Source of the DNA: Tolypocladium sp. Sup5 PDA-1
Taxonomy: Eukaryota; Ascomycota; Sordariomycetes; Hypocreales; Ophiocordycipitaceae
Length of the DNA stretch: 64,000 nt
Direction: 5' to 3'
Assembly: GCA_000750105.3 (NCBI GenBank)
Contig: JPHH03000022.1
Coordinates: forward strand, 248,001-312,000
The notes under the pieces were generated by a model. It saw only the letters and a program-made list of their open reading frames with translations. It ran no database searches and had not been told where the DNA came from. Below, piece by piece: positions 1 to 10,066 of the stretch. The translations under genes were made by a program, and so were the position numbers. How positions within the stretch are numbered: the stretch's first letter is position 1; each line of letters begins with the position of its first letter.

Positions 1-788
1 TTCGGAGGATTGCCCGCATCCTGGTCGTCCGCCGTCGCAGTCTCAATGAAGACAATTTTGCCACGCCAGTCCGGGGCAATGGCGCGCACGCCTTGTAGGC
101 GCGCAATGACGGTTAAACAGCCTCCAAAGAGTCTACCCTGACTCTTTCCGTGCCGTAGCCATGTCCACGGTGGTGTTGGAGCGACCGGCGCTGGTTTCGT
201 CGAAGCAGGTTCCTGGAAGAAATGGGGCGCCCTAGGTGCGTATGTCACCGACCGAGGGATCTCGCCGAGCCGTTCTCGCGACGCAATCGCACGGAATAGA
301 TTGCTCTCGCAGAATGCTAGCGGCGACGTCTTGTCGTCGATGAGGCTCGCTTCGCCGAGCTCTGGGATTGCGCCCGGTCCGTAGAACGTGCGCAGCCCCG
401 TCAACGCATGCAGAAACCAATGCAGGCCAGAGATGTCCGAGTAGCCCACCACAATCTTGGGGTTCTCGCGGATGATGCCATGCAGTTCAGTGTCAGCAAT
501 GAGAGCTGGCAGTAGTTCGGTGAAGGTGGTTCCCCCAATCGTGCAGATAATAGCCGAGATATTCTTATCCGAAAACGCGGCGCGGATTTCGGAAAGTCGG
601 TTCGAGATAGAGGACTGAATGCCGGTGTCTTCACCGAAGAAGGTACGGATGTTATAGCCTCGTGCTTTGAGCACAGCGGTTGCCCGCGTCATGACGTCTG
701 GAAGCACATTGTTGAGGCGCTCTGATGGTGATATGAATGCTATCGTGTCGCCTGGCTGTAGCGCCTTCGGTATTATGGCAGGGGCCAT
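1..788 (-). CDS. S66-family peptidase (LD-carboxypeptidase / MccF-like), 3' end outside window
   Basis: The minus strand reads open without introns from an ATG at 788 to the left edge, giving the first 262 residues; the C-terminus is missing. The N-terminus (PGDTIAFISPSERL) and the nucleophile segment VVGYSDISGLHWFLHALTG match peptidase family S66, in which the Ser of the GYSD motif is the nucleophile. A later KIVFIETA segment fits the strand carrying the family's catalytic Glu; the catalytic His would lie beyond the edge. Bacterial relatives either cleave LD-peptide bonds in murein tetrapeptides or hydrolyse processed microcin C (MccF, self-immunity). Many filamentous fungi carry S66 proteins whose substrates are unknown; a detoxifying or amide-hydrolysing role is only inference. 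No signal peptide is visible, so it is probably cytosolic. Family assignment is firm, substrate is not. Confidence 0.85.
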   Translation of the reverse strand, partial: MAPAIIPKALQPGDTIAFISPSERLNNVLPDVMTRATAVLKARGYNIRTFFGEDTGIQSSISNRLSEIRAAFSDKNISAIICTIGGTTFTELLPALIADTELHGIIRENPKIVVGYSDISGLHWFLHALTGLRTFYGPGAIPELGEASLIDDKTSPLAFCESNLFRAIASRERLGEIPRSVTYAPRAPHFFQEPASTKPAPVAPTPPWTWLRHGKSQGRLFGGCLTVIARLQGVRAIAPDWRGKIVFIETATADDQDAGNPP

Positions 789-872
789 TTTGTACTGAAT
801 AATTAACGTGGACAGACTTCTTTTGGGGCACGAGAGAAGCCTGGCCTTTTGTCTACGGAGTATATTATTAAT

Positions 873-968
873 GGTCACGCCCTTGACTTGACACCCGCGA
901 GGTCTATAACTTGGGTTATAAGTAATGCTCCGATAGGGTTTAGTGGTCACGCCATTTAACTTGACCCC
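873..968. repeat. Imperfect direct repeat upstream of the S66 gene
   Basis: Two related segments, 873-897 and 944-968, share the core GGTCACGCC followed by an (A/C)TTGAC stretch and a run of C; their starts are 71 bp apart. They lie 85-180 bp upstream of the S66 start codon and could be paired operator-like sites or the remains of a small duplication. Confidence 0.5.
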
Positions 969-1000
969 CACATGCGAGTGATTATGCGGAAGCAAATATT

Positions 1001-1018
1001 GTACTCCGTACGGAGTAC
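1001..1018. repeat. Perfect 18-bp palindrome
   Basis: GTACTCCGTACGGAGTAC is its own reverse complement. The half-site TACGGAGTAC recurs in other intergenic stretches of this window (12741, 35379, 43660). Confidence 0.8.
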
Positions 1019-2352
1019 ATGATTCACAGATTCAATCGGAAGCCACAGTTCCCTTGGGAATCTAACCAAAACGTCACAAATCGGGGCTCTGGCTCTAAGA
1101 TCACAGGCTGTGGCTGGGTCAGGGCCGATGCAGCAATCCAGACCGACGACGCACTCTCTCCAATAATAGGAGAGAAAACTGCAGTGCTGGTTTGCTGTTT
1201 ACATTCAGTCCCCCTGAATCTTTATAGCGAACAGACGAGATGTGCGCTTTCAACTCCTGGGGCCGATGACATTGCCCTGCTTGCTTGCCGGCACATGTAC
1301 CAGGAAGGGCTGGAAATGTTGGCCCAAACTATACCGGGAGTGGCATGTGAAAATTAGGTGCCGTTGATATGTTTTGCCCCGTCGTGGCAGCGGGAACTGG
1401 CTTCGATCGACGAAGAAAGGCAGTCTGCGGGTGCCCATCCGATGCTGCCCTGCCTGTGACTGACAGCCAGTTATATTTGCTGCCATTTCCGCATCGGGCG
1501 CGAACAGACTGGCTGGCGGCTTGGCTTCCGCGGGCTGGGGGCTCAACGGATAGGATATGCCGATTCATGCCTCCCATGTGGTGAGCGAATCGGACTCGGC
1601 GGGTTGCCTGCCTGCTGGCTTGCTCGATGGCGGCTTATCGGAGGCCCCTGTCACCCGCCGTCCGGTTGAGGGCTCCCCGTCCGTCGTCTTGCCCGCCAGC
1701 TGAGCATTGCAGTTCCGTCAGGCTGGTGGTCGGTAATCAAGCCAGCTGGCCTGCACGTCTGGCTCGAGATGGTGGCGTGGCTGCAGATGTCCCCGTGGAG
1801 CGGTGTCGCGAGGCCGGTTCAGCTCGCGCCAAGCAGCTGCAGGCGGCCCGATCGGGAGCGCTGCAGCTGAAAAAAGCAAGCTGCCATGCCGAAGCGAGGG
1901 AAAAGCAACGTTGACTGCTGGCGGCGTCCAGACGTTGACTCGTCCAGGCCAGTCCAAGGCCTCGTCTGTCGACGGGACGGGCGAGGGCCGCCCGCTCCGG
2001 TTAGGCCCGCCCGCGCTCCCGCTCCACTGCAGCGTCGGGCTTCCCTCAGTGCATGTGCCCCTGGCGCCAGAGCCTGGGCGGGCCCTTGCCCTGGAATGCC
2101 AGCGTTTGTTGGCAGCCCCCAATTGGCCCCCACAGCGATTGATACATGGGACAGTGAGTGGGGCAGGGAGTCCCTTAGGACCCTGACTCTTGCCGACGCT
2201 GCGCTGGCTGGGCTCCTAGCCTCCTCGGCTTGATGGATAAATCAATCGCTGGCCTGGAGCCGTGACGTGCACAGGCCACGCCGCCTCGCTCCTCCATCCA
2301 TTCCATTCCATCTCCACTCGCTCCACGCCGTCGGGCAAACATCGACGTAGCC

Positions 2353-2386
2353 GACTTCTGACTTCTGACTTCTGACTCCTGACTCC
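2353..2386. repeat. 7-bp tandem repeat (GACTTCT)n
   Basis: Three GACTTCT units are followed by one GACTCCT and a partial GACTCC unit. Confidence 0.85.
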
Positions 2387-2533
2387 ACGACGACCCCGTG
2401 CCCTGACCCGTCCGTCCGTCTGCATGCTGCGCCCGCTAGCGGCGACTGGTAGAGCCGTCGCCAAAGAACGTCCATACCTTGGAAAAGGAACTGGGGGAAG
2501 CAAGCAATAGAGCGCCCACTTCCCGACACCGAC

Positions 2534-2571
2534 CTCGACATCCACCTCGACATCCACCTCGACCTCGACAC
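2534..2571. repeat. 12-bp tandem repeat (CTCGACATCCAC)n
   Basis: Two exact 12-bp units are followed by two shortened CTCGAC units. Confidence 0.8.
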
Positions 2572-2680
2572 CGCTCCTTGGACTCACGGGCTCCGCGACG
2601 ACCTCGTTCTCTCCTCGCGCGCCCACGCGCAACCCCCCGCGGTCGACGCCGACGCCGAGCCGTCTGCCAGTTGCAGCCCG

Positions 2681-2710
2681 CATACATACATACATACGCA
2701 CGTACATACA
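2681..2710. repeat. CATA microsatellite
   Basis: CATA units, interrupted by CGCACG, about 600 bp upstream of the start codon at 3314. Confidence 0.8.
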
Positions 2711-3313
2711 CCTTTGCACGCGCAACCCCGGAGCACCTCCGCAATCCGCCAGGGCTGCAAGTGCCCATCTGCTGCTACTGCTCGCGCCCACGTTACACGG
2801 CCTCATGTTTGCTGCCCGGCCAGCCAGCCAAGTCCTTGTCAGCTCAACCCGGCATGTGTTGCACAGCGTGAGCGGCCAAACCCTGTCCTCGCTGCCGCCG
2901 TCGCCGCCGCTGTCGCCGATCCTGATATCACCTCGACGCCTTCCGGCGCAGCATCCAGACGCCGCTACCCGACACGCCAAAGCGCTTTCTTCATCTTCTA
3001 CCAACGACTTGTTGGCCGAAAGCGAGATAGGGGCAGAGGAAATGCTACAGCGAGCAAACAAGATACAGACTCACAGCCTCGCAGCACACTTGCGTCATTG
3101 GGGCCTCTTGACAGCCTACCATTCCCTCTCCGGTCTCGCCTATATATGACAGTCGACAGGGAACTGTTGACAGTCCCTCGCCTCCCTGCTTCAACGTCTC
3201 TCTCCTCTCTTGGTCCCTCCATCGCCAGCTTATGCGCTTCCGAATCGGCGGGCACATACATATACACGCACACGCACACGCGCTTACGCGAGCGTCAGTC
3301 GACCTGGGCCAGC

Positions 3314-5686
3314 ATGCCCTCAGACGCTTTCCTGTCATCTGGTTCGGTTGACACCACCCTTGCGCCTGCATCACCCAGTGGCATGCAGGCCAACGTCAAC
3401 CTGAGCGCCAATGGCAGTCAGCCCTCGATCAAAGGCCCTCACCCACCGTCTCCAATGATCTCCCCTTCTTCTAGCGACAAACAGCCTCCAGACAACCCCA
3501 TCCCCTTGCGCTCTCTGCCTGCGGGGGGCAACCGCTCGCAATCACAGTTGCCGTCCAGCGCGTACGGAGCCAAGCACCCCCGGACCAGCGACTTCCCGCC
3601 TCCGCATATGCCTCTCCACTCTCCATCACACCATCCGCAAGCCGCCAACAACTTGTACGCGACAAGTATCGGTGCTGCCACGGCGCATGATGCCGCTCAA
3701 CACGGTACTTCAGCGTTGAACTCCCTGTCTCTCTCCGACTTTGGTACCAGCCCTGCGTCCTGGCCAGGCTTATCCAGTCCCTCGAACCCCCTGTCCCCCC
3801 TCGACTTTGGCCTCAGCCCTGCGGCCTTGAACGACTTGCTGCCAACGTTATCTTCTGGGTACCCTACTAGCACCACCTCCTTGCACGCATCATTCTTCTC
3901 GGGGCTCGGACCCAGGCCGGTGTCGCCACCGGCCAGCGTCGGTGTCGGCTCTAGGTCTTCCTACGCTTCGCCGCCTCCCGGGCCTGGTACCACCTCGGAA
4001 TTCCCGTTCCCGCCCGGCGCACCACCTCCGGCCCCGATTTCTCCGCCCGGCTTTGGACCCGGTGGCACTTTCTTCGACGCCTTGCCGCCTACCTCACCGC
4101 CGTCTCGCGTCCTATCCCCTCCATGCTTTGGCACCGACACCGCGTCTGTGCAGGCCTTGCCCAGGTCCCTTTCGGCCGACGCCACTGCACCTCAGCACGC
4201 ACTCTTTGAAGTCGTTCACTTGCTTCGCCAGCAGCTCTCCTTCCTCGTGCAGGCTTGGATGGCCGACCGTCAACGCCTTGAACCAAGACGGCAGCAGACC
4301 GGGGAAGAGATCAAACAGATACAGGCAGCCATGGATAGCGCCCGCGAGCAATGGACCAGCGAGAGGTCTGTGATGGAGCATCAAGTAGAGGTGCTGAAAG
4401 CACAGGTTTATCAACTGCAGGCCGAGAACGCACGGTTCAAGGCGGCTCAGACCTCCAAGGGCAACGGAGTCCGGTCCCCTGGCAGCCAACATGATGGCGG
4501 CCTGCATGCTCCCGCTGGCAACTCATCCTCACCTGACACCAACGGCCCCGCCGCGGCCTTATTGTCGCCGCATCCATCACAGCAGAGCAGTAGCTCAAAG
4601 GCAGATGTCTTCTCGCTGCCCCCCGGTCTCGATGGTGCATCGCGGCGGCCTCACTTTGCAAGTCCAGGAAGCTCTCGTGCCTCTCCCACGGGGGCGCCAG
4701 TACCACCGCAACCCGCGTCACTCGATCCTCGCACGCAGCCCCAGAACTCTGCGCCAAATGACTTCCTCGCACCACTGTCGACGGATGAAAAGCTGCCCGC
4801 TTCCGTTATTGATGTTCAGGAGATCGATCCCAAACTCGAGGGTATACCCATCAAGGCAAACGCGGTCCAGAGATCCACCTTTGCCACGGCAAGGGGCCAA
4901 GCCTCCCCGGCGTCTTCGGCGCGCAAGGATGGCCTGGGCCGCGACATCGCTGCAAGGCGGTGCGACTCCCAAGCTCGCCGCTGGTCTCCGCATAACCTCT
5001 CCATGGACCGGGGTAGGGCTTCCCGTGCGATGCGTGCGTCTTCCAGGGACCAGACCATGCAGGTGCTGGCCGCTGAAGAGTCTCGTCGCTTGACAATGCA
5101 CGCTGGCCACACGCCCAACCATTCCTTCTCTCTCCTTCCTACCATGACGGCGACCGGAGGCGACTCCACCGGGTGCCAGAGCCGAGGAGCAACACCATCT
5201 GCTGGGACGCAGTCAGTTGAGAACGATGAAGTTTCCAGCCCCGGTAACCATCACGACTGGGTGGAACAGGAACCCGAGGCTGGCCCCGACTTGCACTCTC
5301 TCGATGTCGCAGACGAGGACATGGAAGGACATTTGGAACCCCAAGACGATATGCCCCTCAAAGGCCCCTTGATGATCAAAAACATTCCAGCTCAAGATGA
5401 TGTTTTCTTCGCCCAACTGGACCAGAAGCTCGCGTCCCTCAGCCGCGGACAAAACGCCTTACCAAGCGTCTTGCAAGTAGCTCTCGAGGTATCAGAGCAA
5501 GCTGCCGCCGGTCCATCGTTAGTGCCCGCGCCGCATCAGCAGCCAGTGGGCGGCGATGCCTCACACGACTCACGCTCCGTCCCCGAGGAAGAAGCAGACG
5601 GAGACGACGGGAAGCATATCGAGCCCGAGCTGCCCCTCAAGTTCAGGAGCACCAGCAATTTTGGCGCGCCGTTCGGGTCGATGTAG
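3314..5686 (+). CDS. Proline/serine-rich coiled-coil protein of unknown function
   Basis: A single open exon encodes 790 residues from the ATG at 3314 (MPSDAFLSSGSVDTT) to TAG at 5684-5686. The frame stays open 600 bp further upstream, but that stretch is simple repeat and low-complexity and is probably 5'UTR, so I chose 3314; an in-frame ATG at about 3148 is an alternative. The first roughly 290 residues are Pro/Ser/Gly rich and probably disordered. Residues about 294-380 (from HALFEVVHLLRQQLSFL to VYQLQAENARFKAAQ) form a heptad-like coiled coil. A long disordered part follows, with an acidic patch (DVADEDMEGHLEP). The extreme C-terminus LPLKFRSTSNFGAPFGSM is compact and may be a short conserved motif. 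No enzyme domain is visible and I do not recognise the family. A scaffold or regulatory role is only a guess from composition. Confidence 0.75.
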   Translation: MPSDAFLSSGSVDTTLAPASPSGMQANVNLSANGSQPSIKGPHPPSPMISPSSSDKQPPDNPIPLRSLPAGGNRSQSQLPSSAYGAKHPRTSDFPPPHMPLHSPSHHPQAANNLYATSIGAATAHDAAQHGTSALNSLSLSDFGTSPASWPGLSSPSNPLSPLDFGLSPAALNDLLPTLSSGYPTSTTSLHASFFSGLGPRPVSPPASVGVGSRSSYASPPPGPGTTSEFPFPPGAPPPAPISPPGFGPGGTFFDALPPTSPPSRVLSPPCFGTDTASVQALPRSLSADATAPQHALFEVVHLLRQQLSFLVQAWMADRQRLEPRRQQTGEEIKQIQAAMDSAREQWTSERSVMEHQVEVLKAQVYQLQAENARFKAAQTSKGNGVRSPGSQHDGGLHAPAGNSSSPDTNGPAAALLSPHPSQQSSSSKADVFSLPPGLDGASRRPHFASPGSSRASPTGAPVPPQPASLDPRTQPQNSAPNDFLAPLSTDEKLPASVIDVQEIDPKLEGIPIKANAVQRSTFATARGQASPASSARKDGLGRDIAARRCDSQARRWSPHNLSMDRGRASRAMRASSRDQTMQVLAAEESRRLTMHAGHTPNHSFSLLPTMTATGGDSTGCQSRGATPSAGTQSVENDEVSSPGNHHDWVEQEPEAGPDLHSLDVADEDMEGHLEPQDDMPLKGPLMIKNIPAQDDVFFAQLDQKLASLSRGQNALPSVLQVALEVSEQAAAGPSLVPAPHQQPVGGDASHDSRSVPEEEADGDDGKHIEPELPLKFRSTSNFGAPFGSM

Positions 5687-6613
5687 AGGGGACGGCAACT
5701 TGGGCAGCGAGCCGAGGAACGGAGCTTTAAAGTTTGTTGGTGGTCGCCCCTACGAATTACAGTCGGAATCGAGCTGCAAGTCGGACGGGTTACACTGTTA
5801 CATACACACCAGCGTGCCATTTTTTTCTTTGTCCACATACATTCTTGTGCCCCATTGTCGGCCGGAAAGAGGCTTTTGGCGTCTGGGCCGAGCCCGCGTG
5901 GCGGCCAGATGGTCCTTGCCACGAAGTCCTTGTTTCTCGCATTTTTACTTTGTTTTGAACTAATTCGGAGCGCGTATTTGACTTTTCTCATGCATAAATT
6001 AGAAACGAAGCGATGGCAGAACGGATTGATACCACAGTCCCTTTCGATACAGGAAGCATCACCAGGATCTCAGGTTGAGCGGCGCCCATCGAAATCATGC
6101 GATGCGTCCGGGCATAGTTGAGGCTTCCCCTCGAGGGAATGTTCTTTGCTGGTCATATATTTAGTGCTCGTCATCGATAGAAAGGTGGTTTTACCCCGTA
6201 CATCTCGGACAGCAATATCTATTCTCGGCATAGCTCAACAGCCGTTATAGCAGCCACGCGTGCATACTGCATCAGCCGTTGACTGCATGCTGCCCATATC
6301 TATATAAGACGCGCCTCGCCAGGTCCGTCTTCATCCATACTGTATGCATCGTGGTTACGGATGTGCCGGCAAGATATACGTCTGTCATCCCCGCGTGCCG
6401 CACATTAGTGTCTAAGGTTATGCCCTGTCGAAGGTAGTGTAAGGTGAGGGTAATGTAACTTCCTAACTGAACTTTGCGAATAGTTGAGACCAGCCTTCCT
6501 CAGAGGCCAGCTCGCATATCAGGTATGCTATCGCCTCATGTTGGTATCCCTCTTCTAGTTTTACTTATTCATTTGTTTATTTACCTGGCTCCACTTACTG
6601 CCGCCCTTGTCAG
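5687..6613. other. Intergenic; promoter and probable 5'UTR intron of the F-box gene
   Basis: No gene is visible. The right part contains a TATA-like element (6301) and a plausible spliced leader: donor CAG/GTATGC at 6523 and acceptor TTGTCAG at 6613, immediately before the ATG at 6614, defining a 91-nt intron in the 5'UTR. Confidence 0.5.
6301..6307 (+). promoter_or_regulatory. TATA-box-like element
   Basis: TATATAA lies 313 bp upstream of the F-box gene start codon and 222 bp upstream of its putative leader intron, a sensible position for a core promoter. Confidence 0.4.
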
Positions 6614-8290
6614 ATGTTCGGCCTACGCCAGCTGCGTTCTGAGGTGCTTCCCGCAAAGGGGTTGCGCCTCCCACCAGCCGTCATGCTCAAGATCTTCCTG
6701 TGCCTCGCGATATCCACGCTCCGAGACTGCAGGCTGGTCTGCCGCGAGTTTCACCTTTGGGCGACGGACCTGTTATTCCGAGAGATTACTCTAGACGTCG
6801 GGGCCGGAGACTCTCCCTTCCGCTTCATGAAGCTGGCTCTGACCCCTGAGTTGGGCCGCCACGTCCGGAGCGTGACGTGTGACTGGTGCTCAGGGCAGTA
6901 CCCGACTTCAGTGTGGAGGGCCGTCAACGCCCTCCCCTATCTGCAGTCCTTCCACAACCTGAAAGAGCTGAACATCCGCTTCGCGCCGGGGCATTTGAGG
7001 AATGACGACCCTCGGCACTTATACGCCATTGCCCGCATCACCCGCGATTTTCAGTACAGGGTTCTGGATACCGTATTCAGATGCCTGACCGGAACATGGG
7101 ACCTCGACATACAACATCAGATTGATCAGGGGCTCGGCTTCGACGACTATGTCCATGTGGACTTCAGTCTCTGGCCCTGGGAGTCCTCCAAAGTGCCACT
7201 GCGGATCAAAACCCTCAGTATCTACAACTTGGCCGACCTCGACGACCCGCGGCTGACAGGTTCATGTGCCTTCAGGGAGGTCATCGAGTCAGGCAGTATC
7301 ACCGCCTTGAGACTGAAGAGGTCCCAAGAAACAGTTCCTTGCACCGGCCTCCTCCTTGTCTCCGTCGCCGACAGCCACAAGACCTACGACACCATGCTCC
7401 GGACATGGCTCGCGAACAAACTTGCCCGGAACCTGCTCGAGCTGTCCCGCTTCAGCAACAGAGTGTGGTGCTGGCGCCTCGACCTGCAGCATAGCCTCAG
7501 GTTCCCCAGATTGCGAGTTCTTGCCCTCGGCAACTGCGTCTTGATATCCCACGAGCAGGTGTTCAGGGTCTCGTGTCTGAGAGCAGACGATCCAACGCGT
7601 GGTGGTCTCGAGAAGCTGTACCTCGACAGCTGCAGCCTCATGGTGCGGCTGCAGAGAACCTTTTCGCTCCTCGAGTGGTTCAGTTTCCACAAGGGCCGCT
7701 TCAGCAACACCGGCTTAATGTGGCATCATCTTCTACACTTCTGGATGCCGTTCTTGCTGGCCCTTCGGGACTTCAAGTTGCTCAGCAACATCGATATGGG
7801 AGTTGTCGACAGGAACGACAGGAGGCACTATATTTATGGCCTCTGCAACGAGCTTCGACGCTGCATGCAGCCGGCTATGGAGAAATCACGCCGATGCAGA
7901 GACGAACCAATTCCCGACTTGTACAGCGGCGAGCCAATGCCCGACTCAAAGGCTGAAGCATGCGACCCCTATACATTTAGGTCGAGTCTCTGCGAAGAAA
8001 CGAGGGGCAGGATGGCACATTCTTCCGTTGACGCAGATAAGGGCCACCCACGCTGCCCAGATGAGATGTCACGAGAGACCAAGAAAAAAGATCTAGTGGC
8101 TCTGGAACAGCCACAGTCTGTCCCCCGAAAGCGAGAGTATAGAACGGCACTTGGAAAGATGTTCCTTCCTAAAAGGTTTGGAATTTATGAGCAGGGTCGT
8201 AATGGGATCAAGGGGCTCGGTCGACACCGCCGGGCTCTGGCGGACTTGAGTAAAGGGGGCATGAGGCTTGTGGGGAAACTTTGCTCGTGA
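6614..8290 (+). CDS. F-box domain protein
   Basis: A single exon encodes 558 residues. Residues about 15-60 (LRLPPAVMLKIFLCL, then LRDCRLVCREFHLWATDLLFREI) have the spacing of an F-box: LPP at the start, a leucine/isoleucine helix, then LRxCRLVCRxFxxWA. This helix set binds Skp1 in SCF ubiquitin ligases. The remaining 500 residues contain scattered LKELNI- and LRVLALGNCVLIS-like segments resembling degenerate leucine-rich repeats, which usually recruit the substrate. The last about 100 residues are basic and polar. This class is strongly expanded in Hypocreales and targets are rarely known. The start ATG directly follows a good splice acceptor, so the leader is probably spliced. Confidence 0.8.
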   Translation: MFGLRQLRSEVLPAKGLRLPPAVMLKIFLCLAISTLRDCRLVCREFHLWATDLLFREITLDVGAGDSPFRFMKLALTPELGRHVRSVTCDWCSGQYPTSVWRAVNALPYLQSFHNLKELNIRFAPGHLRNDDPRHLYAIARITRDFQYRVLDTVFRCLTGTWDLDIQHQIDQGLGFDDYVHVDFSLWPWESSKVPLRIKTLSIYNLADLDDPRLTGSCAFREVIESGSITALRLKRSQETVPCTGLLLVSVADSHKTYDTMLRTWLANKLARNLLELSRFSNRVWCWRLDLQHSLRFPRLRVLALGNCVLISHEQVFRVSCLRADDPTRGGLEKLYLDSCSLMVRLQRTFSLLEWFSFHKGRFSNTGLMWHHLLHFWMPFLLALRDFKLLSNIDMGVVDRNDRRHYIYGLCNELRRCMQPAMEKSRRCRDEPIPDLYSGEPMPDSKAEACDPYTFRSSLCEETRGRMAHSSVDADKGHPRCPDEMSRETKKKDLVALEQPQSVPRKREYRTALGKMFLPKRFGIYEQGRNGIKGLGRHRRALADLSKGGMRLVGKLCS

Positions 8291-8883
8291 GTATCATGCC
8301 CCCCTCATAAGGGATTTAGATTTACTAGGTACCTTAGGCAGGTAGGGTAGTTAGTATTTCCATAGTGACTTTAGCATTAATAAGAGCCGAGGGTCGTGAG
8401 GAGCAGCGTCAGAGGATACAGGAGTCTGCCTGGGCTAGATCGGCAGCCCATCTACTCTGTGACGATACCTGGTAGAGTCGTACCGCCTACCCTGGAGCGG
8501 CGAGCGTATCCCTTCTAGGGTGCGAAGGCTCCAACTGTATATGCGCCCCATATTTCCTCCGTTCCTTGCTGTTCCTTACAGCTACTTGGAGGCGGTAGTC
8601 TGGTATGATTTCCGGTGTCACCGGCGGCGAGGTCTCGTTTGACGACAGACAGCCCCCGACTTGTACGGAATCCGCACCAACAGCTCGACATGTTGAAAGA
8701 ACCCACGAATCATCTAGCATAAAACTGTGGCTGATCCAATCTTATTCTCTTTAGCTCTTCATCTATCGTTGGCGTATCCATGTTCACGATACGCACTCAA
8801 AACAAACCACACCCTGTACGCCAGCTACCGTGCACAAAATCACTAAACCAAGCAAGCCAGTCGGTGCACCCAGCTTCCGAGAC
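8291..8883. other. Convergent intergenic region (F-box gene / ATG3)
   Basis: Holds the 3' ends of two converging genes. A TAGGTACCTTAGGCAGGTAG-like stretch lies at about 8326-8346, of the type seen in other spacers of this window. No gene is visible. Confidence 0.5.
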
Positions 8884-10066
8884 TTAGACGCCCATCGTGA
8901 AGTCGTGCTCGATGCCAGGCGTGACACTGGCCATGAACTGGAAAGAGGCACAAGGTCAGAATATAGAACGTATTACCGATGACGAAAGAGGCGAGATGAC
9001 TAACCTTGAGGAAGACGACCAGGTACTGGTCAACACGGATCGCCACCTCCTGCTCGTCCGCGTCGACGCCCTGCACCTCCTCCCACTCGTCCTTGTCAGC
9101 CGCCTCCTGCGCGCTCTTCAAGTCAAGCTTGCCCAGCTCGTCGACGAGCCCCTCCATGCCCGGGTCGCTGCCGACGGCCTTGCCGGCGCGGAGCTTGTCG
9201 CGGCGGATGCGCAGCGCGGCGTCGGCGCGGTCGAGCAGCGTCTTCATGACTGAGGCGTGCTTGCACGGGTGCACGCTAGCCATCTTGATATTGTTGGCGA
9301 AGAAGGGGAAGTCCTCGAGCGTCACCGTCTTGTCCTTGTAGTCACCGACAATATCGTCCATCATGCTCTGCGGGGGTAGCGGCTGGCCGTTGGGCAGGTA
9401 GCCTGACAGGTACAGCCGAGGTGTTCTATAGTAGGGCGTGTACATGATGTACAGGGTGTATGTCCGGCGGCCACTGTGAGGGCTGTTAGCGGAGAGCCGA
9501 TGAGTGCGGCCGACTGCATATGCGGTGACATGCCTGTTCCTCGAGTCGGAGCCAACATCTCTGATGATGGCTTCGTCGTCATCCTCATCTTCCATATCTG
9601 GAATATCGTCGTCATCGTCTAGGTCCGCCGTCTCGCCCACGTTGCCGGAATCGTCCACGGTCCGTACGTCCCTCGCCTTGAGAGGTTGTGAGCTCGCCAG
9701 CCCACCGGTGCGCAGCCATCCGTCGTCGTCGCCTCCAGCCGTGCCGGCGCCTCCCTTGAAGTCGTCGCCATCGTTGACGATGGCCTCTTCGTGCCCGGCA
9801 TCGCCGGCAAAGTCGTCGTTCAGCCGCCGGTTACAGGGCACGTTTCGCGTGACGAGATACTGCTTGCCGGGCGGCAGGTAGCTGACACGGCGGCTCTCGT
9901 CGTCGGCGTCGCCCCAGGCCCAGGTCGGGAACTTGTAAACGAGGTAGTCGCCGGCGGCAAGGAACTCCTCCGGCGTGATCTGGCCCGTCTGCCTGAACGT
10001 CGAGGTGTGGCTGACCGGCGTGTAGCGGTCGCGCAGCGTGTTGACGGTCGATTTGATGTAGTTCAT
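8884..10066 (-). CDS. ATG3: Autophagy-related protein 3, E2-like conjugating enzyme
   Basis: Two exons, 10066-9005 and 8937-8884, join across a 67-nt intron (donor AAG/GTTAGT, acceptor TTTCCAG) to give 371 residues. Atg3 carries Atg8 from Atg7 to phosphatidylethanolamine during autophagosome formation. The N-terminus MNYIKSTVNTLRDRYTPV is the amphipathic membrane-sensing helix of Atg3. The catalytic motif MASVHPCKHASVMKTLL contains the HPC cysteine that forms the Atg8 thioester. A long acidic flexible insertion (residues about 85-190, with DLDDDDDIPDMEDEDDDE) matches the Atg7/Atg12-interacting region. The C-terminus FMASVTPGIEHDFTMGV is typical, and a WEEVQ-type segment follows the insertion. 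The length is slightly above the usual 310-360. It lies 3' of CWC24 on the same strand; co-regulation is not implied. Confidence 0.97.

Larger units (their letters stand above)
1019..3313. other. Gene-free stretch; long 5' region of the next gene
   Basis: No reading frame here has recognisable protein character. The open frames present look like GC-rich chance frames on both strands. From about 2230 the sequence becomes pyrimidine- and simple-repeat rich (see the repeats at 2353, 2534 and 2681), as expected for promoter and 5'UTR of the coiled-coil protein gene starting at 3314. Confidence 0.6.

Noticed and set aside
1001..1018. Palindrome as terminal inverted repeat of a transposon
   Set aside because: No partner repeat with a target-site duplication or transposase frame is nearby.
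2216..3061. 281-aa minus-strand open frame
   Set aside because: Low-complexity Arg/Val/Glu runs produced by the same tandem repeats; no protein-like pattern.
2714..3313. Upstream in-frame extension of the 3314 gene (200 more residues)
   Set aside because: Encoded by microsatellite and low-complexity promoter-like DNA; the ATG at 3314 gives a more sensible N-terminus.
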